Shown here piece by piece: positions 7,531 through 13,973 of a DNA stretch of 64,000 bases. Each line of letters starts with the position of its first letter. Position 1 is the stretch's first letter. Source of the stretch: Micavibrio sp. TMED2 (lineage in GTDB: Bacteria > Pseudomonadota > Alphaproteobacteria > TMED2). Below the pieces are notes generated by a model. It did not search any database and was not told the origin of the DNA. It was given only the letters and a program-made list of their open reading frames with translations. Made by a program: the position numbers and the translations under genes. Location of the stretch: NCBI GenBank assembly GCA_002168225.1, contig NHBH01000009.1:319609-383608 (forward strand), in the 5' to 3' direction.

Positions 7531-8120
7531 GCGGCGGCAAGGACATCCGCTTCAACCAGCCCTCGGCCACCGGCGGCTACGGCGAGTATAAGCGCGCGAG
7601 CCTGCATACCATTTCGGCCGGGTTCCGGGTGCCCTACGAGCTACTCACCGGCGATCTCAGCCAGGTGAACTACTCCTCTATCCGGGCGGGGCTCGTCGAG
7701 TTCCGCCGGATGATCGACGCTGTCCAGTGGCAGCTCTTCATTCCGATGCTCTGCACCCCGGTCTGGCGCTGGTTCACCGAGGCCGCATGGGCCGCGGGAC
7801 AGATCCCGACGCCGGACGTCCCGGTCGAATGGTCGCCGCCCAAGTTCGAGGCGGTCGATCCACAGAAGGATGCGATGGCGAACCTTCTGGCGATCCGCTC
7901 GGGAACGATGACACTGGCCGAGGTGATCGCCCGGCAGGGCCGCAATCCTGACGCGGTGCTGGCTGAGATCGCCGCGACCAACGCCAAGCTCGACGCTCTC
8001 GGGCTTGTGCTCGACAGCGACCCCCGCCGCGTGACCAAGACGGGCAGCGCGCAATCGAGCGACCCGGCAACCGATCCGGAACCCGACACGGGGCAGCCGG
8101 ACACCGCCCAACAGGACTGA
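7521..8120 (+). pseudogene. 3' fragment of phage portal protein (lambda gpB-like)
   Basis: The frame ending at 8120 encodes about 195 residues matching the C-terminal part of lambda-family portals: KDIRFNQPSATGGYGEYKRA, then YELLTGDLSQVNYSSIRAGL, EFRRMIDAVQWQLFIPMLC and a terminal hydrophilic tail. A full portal is around 500 residues, so the N-terminal 60% is gone. An in-frame ATG at 7521 could express the fragment, but a portal ring could not form. The join to the cytosine methylase also removes the terminase genes that lie between these two genes in intact relatives. It is followed 4 bases later by the capsid fusion gene. Confidence 0.87.
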
Positions 8121-8124
8121 CTTC

Positions 8125-10164
8125 ATGGACACGATGATCGAACTGCCGGCGCTTCGCCGGTCGGCGGAGCTTGCGCCGAACACCGTCGATGCCGACGCAC
8201 GCACAGTCGAGGTGATCTGGTCGGCGGGCGCGCGCGTCCGGCGGGCGAGCTTCTTCGGCGAGCCCTATGACGAGGAACTCAGCCTCGACCCTGCCCATGT
8301 GCGCCTCGATCGGCTGAACGCGGGCGCGCCGTTCCTGAAGGTGCATGAGATCGACACGCTCGACGCCGTCATCGGCTCGGTGGTGCCCGGCTCGGCGCGG
8401 ATCGAGAACGGCCGCGGCATCGCGCAGGTCCGCATTAGCGAGCGCGCCGATGTCGAGCCGATCTGGCGCGACATCCAGGCTGGGCACATCCGCGCGGTCT
8501 CCATCGGCTACCAGGTCCATCGCTTCGACATCTCCAAGCCCGACGGCGGCCGAGAACTATGGCGGGCGGTGGACTGGACCCCCTTCGAGATTTCAGCGGT
8601 CCCGGTCGGGGCTGACCCCGCTGCGGGCTTCCGCAGCCAGAGCCCTTTTGAAACCTGCGTCCTTCGCCGCCGGGACGCGCCCTCCAACCCGCAAGGAGCA
8701 TCCCCGATGACGGAGAAGACCCAGACCCCGGCCCAGACTGACGAGGTCGTGGACGACCAGACGAGCGAAACGGCAACGACCGAGGAGACCACCATGACCG
8801 ACACGCCCCCGAGCGCGGCCGACACGCAGACCCGCGCGCGTCCGAAGACCGCCAAGCCCGATACCCCGGATCCCGATGTCGCAGCGAACCGCGCCCGCGA
8901 AGCCGAACGAGAGCGTGTCTCGACCATCTACGATCTGGCCGGTCGGCTGAACCTCGAGCGCGGCTTCGCCGAGGATCTGGTCAAGCGCGGCACTGGTCTC
9001 GACGAAGCGCGTCGCCTGATCCTCGATCAGGTCGCTTTGAGGTCGGACGAGACCCGGACCTTCGGCCAAGTCTCCGTCCCGCTCGGCGGCCGGGATGAGC
9101 GCATCACCCGCCGCGATGCCGTGGCCAATGCGCTGCTGCACCGGTACAGCCCCACGCTGTTCCCGCTTGAGGACGCTGCGCGTCAGTATCGCGGTATGAC
9201 GCTGCTGGAACTCGCCCGCGAAAGCCTCGGCAATGCCGGGGTGAATACGCGGGGGCTCTCGCGTGACGAGGTGGCGACGCGCGCGCTGCATTCGACCTCG
9301 GACTTCCCCGAAATCCTCGCGGCCGTCACCAACAAGACCCTGCGCCAGGCCTACGATGCCTATCCGCGGACCTTCGCGCTCTTCTGCCGTCAGGTGCTGG
9401 CGACCGACTTCAAGGCGATGCACCGCGTGCAGCTCGGCGAGGCGCCGCAGCTGCTGGAGGTGGGCGAGAGCGGCGAATTCAAGCGCGGAACGCTCGGCGA
9501 GAGCAAGGAAAGCTACCGCGTGAAGACCTACGGCCGGGTCGTCGCCATCACCCGGCAGGTGCTGATCAACGACGATCTGGACGCCTTCACCCGGATCCCG
9601 GCGATGTACGGCAACTCGATCGCCCAGCTCGAAAGTGACGTGGTCTGGGGCATCATCACCTCGAACCCGGCCATGGCCGATGGCAATGCGCTGTTCCACA
9701 CCACCCATAAGAACCTAGCGGGCACCGGCGCGGCGCTCGACGTCACCAGCGTGGGTGCAGCCCGCGCCGCCATGGCCAAGCAGACGGGTCTCGACAAGAA
9801 GACGGTGCTCAACATCCGCCCCGCCTTCCTGATCGTGCCGGCATCTCTGGAACTGAAGGCCGAGCAGCTGGTCGCGCAGAACCTTGTGCCAGCGTCGAGC
9901 GGCAACGTGGTGCCGCAGTCGATCCGGACGCTTGCACCGATCAGTGAACCCCGGCTCGATGCCGCCAGCGAGACAGCCTGGTATCTGGCGGCCAGCCCGA
10001 ACCAGATCGACACGATCGAGTACGCCTATCTCGAAGGCCAGCAAGGCGCCTACATCGAGACACGCAATGGCTTCGACGTCGACGGGGTCGAAATCAAATG
10101 CCGCCTCGACTTCGGCGCCAAGGCCATTGACTGGCGCGGCCTCTATAAGAACCCGGGCGCCTGA
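8125..10164 (+). CDS. Prohead protease-major capsid fusion protein
   Basis: 679 residues. The first ~190 residues resemble a prohead protease (TVEVIWSAGARVRR, FLKVHEIDTLDAVIGSVVPG, IRAVSIGYQVHRF, with WTPFEISAVPVGADP as the usual end). A Thr/Glu-rich linker (about 195-255) contains several possible cleavage sites. The remainder (about 260-679) is an HK97/Mu gpT-like major capsid protein (TSDFPEILAAVTNKTLRQAY, LINDDLDAFTRIPAMYG, FHTTHKNL). Fusions of this kind are known in alphaproteobacterial prophages. The protease would cut itself free after assembly. The gene appears intact even though the portal before it is not. Confidence 0.9.
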   Translation: MDTMIELPALRRSAELAPNTVDADARTVEVIWSAGARVRRASFFGEPYDEELSLDPAHVRLDRLNAGAPFLKVHEIDTLDAVIGSVVPGSARIENGRGIAQVRISERADVEPIWRDIQAGHIRAVSIGYQVHRFDISKPDGGRELWRAVDWTPFEISAVPVGADPAAGFRSQSPFETCVLRRRDAPSNPQGASPMTEKTQTPAQTDEVVDDQTSETATTEETTMTDTPPSAADTQTRARPKTAKPDTPDPDVAANRAREAERERVSTIYDLAGRLNLERGFAEDLVKRGTGLDEARRLILDQVALRSDETRTFGQVSVPLGGRDERITRRDAVANALLHRYSPTLFPLEDAARQYRGMTLLELARESLGNAGVNTRGLSRDEVATRALHSTSDFPEILAAVTNKTLRQAYDAYPRTFALFCRQVLATDFKAMHRVQLGEAPQLLEVGESGEFKRGTLGESKESYRVKTYGRVVAITRQVLINDDLDAFTRIPAMYGNSIAQLESDVVWGIITSNPAMADGNALFHTTHKNLAGTGAALDVTSVGAARAAMAKQTGLDKKTVLNIRPAFLIVPASLELKAEQLVAQNLVPASSGNVVPQSIRTLAPISEPRLDAASETAWYLAASPNQIDTIEYAYLEGQQGAYIETRNGFDVDGVEIKCRLDFGAKAIDWRGLYKNPGA

Positions 10165-10202
10165 TCCGGCCAACTCCCCAGACAACTGAACCCTGACGAG
10201 AT

Positions 10203-10224
10203 GGGCGGTCCTGACGGGCCGCCC
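10203..10224 (+). terminator. Hairpin after the capsid gene
   Basis: GGGCGGTCC (10203-10211), loop TGAC, GGGCCGCCC (10216-10224) form a strong stem with one wobble or mismatch, followed by TTCGTCTTTCC. The T-run is interrupted, so it may act as a partial terminator or mRNA stabiliser that keeps capsid transcript levels above those of later genes. Confidence 0.45.
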
Positions 10225-10250
10225 TTCGTCTTTCCAAGAGGATCAAGGCC

Positions 10251-10586
10251 ATGAAGAACTACGTTCAGCCCGGCAACACCATCACCCTGACCGCGCCCTA
10301 TGCCGTCGTCTCCGGCGACGGCCTGCTCGTCGGCTCCATCTTCGGCGTCGCAGCCGGCAGCGCTGCCCTCGGCGAGACCGTCGAAGCCGCGCTCGTCGGT
10401 GTCTTCGACCTGAAGAAGGTCGCCTCGCAGGCGTGGACCGCGGGCGACAAGGTCTACTGGGACAACACCAACAAGGAAGCGACGAAGACCGCCACCGCCA
10501 ATACGCTGATCGGTGTTGCGACCGAAGCCGTCGCCGGTGGCGCCGGTGACGTCATCGGGCGGGTTCGCCTGAATGGCAGCTTCTGA
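10251..10586 (+). CDS. DUF2190 family capsid-associated protein
   Basis: 111 residues, matching the DUF2190 family: small beta-rich proteins encoded directly after the major capsid gene. Typical segments are KNYVQPGNTITLTAPYAV, SGDGLLVGSIFGVA, and the AWTAGDKVYWDNTNK stretch. In related phages they are thought to decorate or stabilise the capsid. Upstream AAGAGGATCAAGGCC gives an AGAGGA ribosome site. Its stop shares bases with the next ATG (TGATG at 10584-10588). Confidence 0.87.
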   Translation: MKNYVQPGNTITLTAPYAVVSGDGLLVGSIFGVAAGSAALGETVEAALVGVFDLKKVASQAWTAGDKVYWDNTNKEATKTATANTLIGVATEAVAGGAGDVIGRVRLNGSF

Positions 10587-10897
10587 TGTCGGCCATCGCC
10601 GCTGCGTTCCAGTCGCTGTTTGCCGACCCGAACATGGCGCGGGACGCGACCTACACGCCAAAGGGCGGCAGCGCCGTCTCCGTCCGGGTCGTCTTGCGCC
10701 GGCCCGACCGGGTCTTCGAGTTCGGCGAGACCCGGCTTCATGCCGCCACGACGCTGCTCGACATTCGCGTCGCCAATGCGCCCAGTCTCGCCGAAGGCGA
10801 CGGGTTCCTGTTCGACGGTGTCTCCTATGTCGTCCAGGGGGAACCGCGCCGGGACGCGGAGCGACTGATCTGGACGGTGGAGCTGCGCGAGGCATGA
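10586..10897 (+). CDS. Head-tail joining protein (gpFII-like)
   Basis: 103 residues, start overlapping the previous stop (TGATG). The pattern (FADPNMARDATYTPKGG, VRVVLRRPDRVFEFGETR, DGFLFDGVSYVVQGEPRRD) fits the beta-barrel head-tail joining proteins of the lambda gpFII group often found after DUF2190. It would sit at the portal vertex and accept the tail. The stop overlaps the next start (ATGA). Assignment rests on position and recalled family likeness. Confidence 0.7.
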   Translation: MSAIAAAFQSLFADPNMARDATYTPKGGSAVSVRVVLRRPDRVFEFGETRLHAATTLLDIRVANAPSLAEGDGFLFDGVSYVVQGEPRRDAERLIWTVELREA

Positions 10898-11553
10898 GGT
10901 TCTCCGTCAGCACGATCGGCGACCTCGGCAAGCTGATGAGCGACGAGATCAAGGCCGCCGAGAAGGCCGTCACGGCCGGGATCTCACAGGCCACCGAAGG
11001 CCTGAAGACTGATCTTCGGACGCAGGTCACCTCGGCGGGGTTGGGTCCGAGACTGGCGCGCACCTGGCGCGGACAAGTCTACCCCAAGGGCGAAGACAGC
11101 ATCCGGGCGGCGGGACTCGTCTGGTCCAAGGCGCCGGGCATCATCCGCATCTACGAGGACGGCGCGACCATTCGCTCGAAAAGCGGCTTCTTCCTCGCGA
11201 TTCCGACGGCGGCCGCTGGCCGGTACGGGGATGGCGGCCGGAAGATCACGCCGGGTGGATGGGAGCGGCGGACCGGGCAACGGCTGCGCTTCGTCTACCG
11301 ACGACGCGGCCCCTCTCTCCTCGTGGCCGACGGGATGCGTGCCCGGACAGGCAAGCGAGGTGGCTTCTCGCGCGCGAGCGCTTCCGCACACCGGACGGGC
11401 CGAGGACTGGTGACCGTGCCGATGTTCATCCTGGTTCCGCAGGTCACCCTCGCCAAGCGCCTCGAGGTGGCCGGCGCCGCCGAGCGCTGGGTGAGCCGGC
11501 TACCCAGCCTGGTCGTGCGCAACTGGATTTCTGATGAGGACGGGAGCCGCTGA
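10894..11553 (+). CDS. DUF6441 family phage protein (HK97 gp10-like position)
   Basis: 219 residues from the ATG overlapping the previous stop (ATGA). The layout (IGDLGKLMSDEIKAAEKAVT, ATEGLKTDLRTQVTSAGLG, ARTWRGQVYPKG, then SGFFLAIPTAAAGRYG) matches what I recall of DUF6441, found in alphaproteobacterial prophages between the joining protein and the tail terminator. Position suggests a tail completion or neck protein like HK97 gp10. It is Arg-rich in the centre (WERRTGQRLRFVYRRRG). The gene is intact. Confidence 0.72.
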   Translation: MRFSVSTIGDLGKLMSDEIKAAEKAVTAGISQATEGLKTDLRTQVTSAGLGPRLARTWRGQVYPKGEDSIRAAGLVWSKAPGIIRIYEDGATIRSKSGFFLAIPTAAAGRYGDGGRKITPGGWERRTGQRLRFVYRRRGPSLLVADGMRARTGKRGGFSRASASAHRTGRGLVTVPMFILVPQVTLAKRLEVAGAAERWVSRLPSLVVRNWISDEDGSR

Positions 11554-11984
11554 TGTCTCGACGTGAACAGATCCTCGCCGCGCTTTCGGTTGTTCTCGCG
11601 GGGCAGTTGGCGGCGCCGGTGCGGCGCAACGAGGTGCTGCCCGAGAAGGTGCCCGCTGTCGGTCTCGTCATCCTGCGCGATGGCGAACCCGGCGAACCCG
11701 ACATCACCCTCAATCCCCGCACCGAGTTCTACGCGCACCGGGTCGAGCTCGAAGTCTATGTGCCGCGAGATCCAAGCGGCGGCGGCGAAGCGGCGCTCGA
11801 TCAGCTGCTTGGTGCGATCGGGGCCGCCCTGCGTGTCGATGAGACGCTCGGCGGCCTCGCCGAGAACCTGACGCCGTCAGCCCCGGAAACGGGTGCGCTC
11901 GCTCTCGAAGGAGCGCCGCCGATGCTGACCGCCCGGATCATCGTCACGATCGAATACCTGGTGAGCGATCCGCTCACCGCCTGA
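11553..11984 (+). CDS. Probable tail terminator protein (gpU-like)
   Basis: 143 residues, start overlapping the previous stop (TGATG). REQILAALSVVLAGQLAAPV at the N-terminus, a central EFYAHRVELEVYVP strand and a C-terminal MLTARIIVTIEYLVSDPLTA strand are typical of the small alpha-beta tail terminator/minor tail U proteins that stop tail growth. Relatives are sometimes mislabelled acyl-CoA transferase in databases. Position between the gp10-like gene and the tail tube gene supports the call. Confidence 0.65.
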   Translation: MSRREQILAALSVVLAGQLAAPVRRNEVLPEKVPAVGLVILRDGEPGEPDITLNPRTEFYAHRVELEVYVPRDPSGGGEAALDQLLGAIGAALRVDETLGGLAENLTPSAPETGALALEGAPPMLTARIIVTIEYLVSDPLTA

Positions 11985-12023
11985 CCCAACCACGACCCAA
12001 TCACGACAAGACGGGAGTCAACC

Positions 12024-13295
12024 ATGCCCAAGGCGCGCGCATATGGCGCGGACGCCACCCTCAAGGCGTGCCGGGAGGCAAGCTACGGGGTCGCGCCGCT
12101 CACCGGTTATCAGAGCCTCGATTTCAAATCGACCGATCTGTCTTCGGCCCAGCCGCTCGGGGACGACCCGCTGCTGGGACGCGGGCGCAACGCGCAGGAT
12201 CCCTATCGCGGTCTCATCACCGACGAGGGCCAGCTCGACATCCCGCTCGACCTGCGTGGAACGGGCTTCTGGCTGACGGGCCTGTTCGGAGACCCGGTGA
12301 CCACGCCCACGAACGCCAGCGGCTCGATCGTCTTCGCCGTCAATCCCACGGCGGGCGACACGATCACCTTGAACGGTACGGTCTGGACGTTCGTCTCCGG
12401 AACGGCGGGAACAGCGGAGACGCAGATCCAGGGAACGGCCACACAGACCGTCGATCAGCTGGTCAGCGACCTCAACGCATCGGCCGACCCCGAAATCGCC
12501 AACTGCACCTATTCGCGGCCGACGAGCACGCAGACGCTCGTGATCGTGTTCGACGCGTCAGGCCCGACCGGCAACAGCTTCACCCTTGCTGCATCCGCTG
12601 GCGCCGTCTCGGGTCCCACGCTGACCGGCGGTGGCTACGCCCATGTCTGGGAGAGCGGCGCCGACGACATCCCGAGCTACACGATCGAGGTCGGCCATCC
12701 GAAGCTCACGACGCCGGTGTTCTTCCGTCACCTCGGCACGGTGATGGAGAGCCTGAACTTCGAGATGGGCCAGGAGGGACCGGCAAATGCCCGTCTCCAG
12801 CTCGTGGCCCAAGGCGAGGAACGCTTCTCGGCGACGGTCGACGCCAATCCGACGGCCTACGCGCTCCGGCGCTTCAGCCAAGGGCGCGGCTTCATCCGAC
12901 GCGGCGGTGCGGCGCTCGCAGGCGTTACGGGCGGCAGTCTGACTTTCTCCAACAATCTCGAACGCGTCCGGGTCATCCGCGAGGACGGCAAGATCGAGGC
13001 GGCCGATCCGACTTTTGCCTCGGCGGAGGGATCGATGTCGGTACGCTTCGATGGCGCGACGCTCGTGGCTGAGGCCGCCAATGGCGATCCCGTGGGACTC
13101 GAATACGGGTTCACCTTTCCGGAAGGCTACGCGCTCCGCTTCGAGCTGCCGCGCGTCTTTCTGCCCAAACCCAAATATGCCGTCTCCGGCCCCGGCGGGG
13201 TCGAGGCGAGCTTCGACTGGCGCGCCGCCTACGATGACAGCGAAGGCACGATGCTGCGCGCCCACCTCCTGAACGATGTCACAAGCTACACCTGA
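12024..13295 (+). CDS. Major tail tube protein with an inserted domain
   Basis: 423 residues. The N-terminal part (ARAYGADATLKACREASYGV, YQSLDFKSTDLSSAQPLGDD, LDLRGTGFWLTGLFGDPVTT) and C-terminal part (FFRHLGTVMESLNFEMGQEG, then GGSLTFSNNLERVR and GLEYGFTFPEGYALRFELPR) form a lambda gpV-type tube subunit. Residues about 95-205 are an extra Ser/Thr/Gly-rich domain beginning SIVFAVNPTAGDTITLNGT, probably displayed on the tail surface. Plain tube proteins of this family are nearer 300 residues. It lies 39 bases after the terminator gene with a GGGAGT ribosome site. Confidence 0.85.
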   Translation: MPKARAYGADATLKACREASYGVAPLTGYQSLDFKSTDLSSAQPLGDDPLLGRGRNAQDPYRGLITDEGQLDIPLDLRGTGFWLTGLFGDPVTTPTNASGSIVFAVNPTAGDTITLNGTVWTFVSGTAGTAETQIQGTATQTVDQLVSDLNASADPEIANCTYSRPTSTQTLVIVFDASGPTGNSFTLAASAGAVSGPTLTGGGYAHVWESGADDIPSYTIEVGHPKLTTPVFFRHLGTVMESLNFEMGQEGPANARLQLVAQGEERFSATVDANPTAYALRRFSQGRGFIRRGGAALAGVTGGSLTFSNNLERVRVIREDGKIEAADPTFASAEGSMSVRFDGATLVAEAANGDPVGLEYGFTFPEGYALRFELPRVFLPKPKYAVSGPGGVEASFDWRAAYDDSEGTMLRAHLLNDVTSYT

Positions 13296-13305
13296 GGCCA
13301 TTCCC

Positions 13306-13743
13306 ATGATCCGCCTGAACCTGTCGCGCGAGCCGATCTGGCTCGACCTCGGACATGACGTGCGCGTGCGCGTCGCTCCCCTGACCACCTCGCTCATGGC
13401 CGCCGCCCGCAGTGATCCGGCGGTAGCTGCCTTGCCCGAAGGCGCGTCGAACGAGACCATCGCGGTCACCATGGCCAAGGCCCTGGCACGGTTGGTCGTG
13501 CTGGAATGGAAAGGGGTGGGCGACGCTGAAGGCAATCCGGTGCCCGTTACACCGGAAGGCATCGACGCGTTGCTGGACATCCTGCCGATCTTCGAGGCCT
13601 TCCAACTCCGCTACGTGTCGAAGGGCCTGCTGCTGGAAGCGGAAAAAAACGGCTCTGCGCCCTCGCCGAATGGCATTTCAGCGGGGGCGACCAGTATTGC
13701 CGATCCTGTCGCGGCACCTGCAGCGAATGCCCCGCCGTCCTGA
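13306..13743 (+). CDS. Tail assembly chaperone, short form (gpG-like)
   Basis: 145 residues from the ATG at 13306; an in-frame ATG at 13276 would overlap the tube gene by 20 bases and is less likely. The helical, acidic sequence (RVRVAPLTTSLMAAARSDPA, IDALLDILPIFEAFQLRYVS) and position between tube and tape measure mark it as a tail assembly chaperone. At 13644-13650 it carries the slippery heptamer A AAA AAC in the correct phase. A -1 shift there would give a longer form ending at 13973, as with lambda gpG/gpGT. The zero-frame tail after the slip site is low-complexity (Ala/Pro/Ser). Confidence 0.8.
   Translation: MIRLNLSREPIWLDLGHDVRVRVAPLTTSLMAAARSDPAVAALPEGASNETIAVTMAKALARLVVLEWKGVGDAEGNPVPVTPEGIDALLDILPIFEAFQLRYVSKGLLLEAEKNGSAPSPNGISAGATSIADPVAAPAANAPPS
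13644..13650 (+). promoter_or_regulatory. Programmed -1 ribosomal frameshift site
   Basis: A AAA AAC with zero-frame codons GAA AAA AAC, the classical X XXY YYZ heptamer. Slipping back one base lets translation enter a frame that stays open to 13973 and encodes a conserved-looking Cys-rich segment followed by a GWQVWDLAKRL stretch. That frame has no ATG, GTG or TTG near its beginning. Confidence 0.8.
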
Positions 13744-13973
13744 ATCGTCCGCAGACGATCGAAGGCTGGCAGGTCTGGGATCTTGCCAAACGGCTCACGG
13801 GGCAACTGCGCGCCGTCCCCGGTGCGGTCCTCGGCCTCGACATGACGGCCGCGCTCGCCTGCGCGCATGCGCTTGGAGTGGACACCCTCGTCTGCGCGGA
13901 ACTGCTGCCCGAGGTGGAGGGCATGATGGTGCGCGGACTGAACGCGCAAATCAGGACTGATCAAGATGGCTGA
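13650..13973 (+). CDS. Tail assembly chaperone, -1 frameshift extension (gpT-like)
   Basis: About 107 residues read after the -1 shift; the full long product would run from 13306 to 13973 (about 222 residues). The extension begins RLCALAEWHFSGGDQ, has a CxxC-x3-CxxC group (CRSCRGTCSEC) that could bind zinc, then PAVLNRPQTIEGWQVWDLAK and a helical end. An in-frame ATG at 13842 would remove half of it, so translation by frameshift is far more likely than independent initiation. It overlaps the tape-measure start by 8 bases. In lambda, gpGT recruits the tail tube protein to gpG-coated tape measure. Confidence 0.78.
   Translation, partial: RLCALAEWHFSGGDQYCRSCRGTCSECPAVLNRPQTIEGWQVWDLAKRLTGQLRAVPGAVLGLDMTAALACAHALGVDTLVCAELLPEVEGMMVRGLNAQIRTDQDG

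Noticed and set aside
7275..8120. A single 281-residue gene across the methylase-portal join
   Set aside because: The first ~80 residues are a meaningless reading of methylase DNA in another frame; only the part after about 7521 is portal.
13670..13960. Arg-rich 96-residue frame after the tail chaperone
   Set aside because: It is out of phase with the conserved frameshift extension that covers the same bases and has shadow-like composition.
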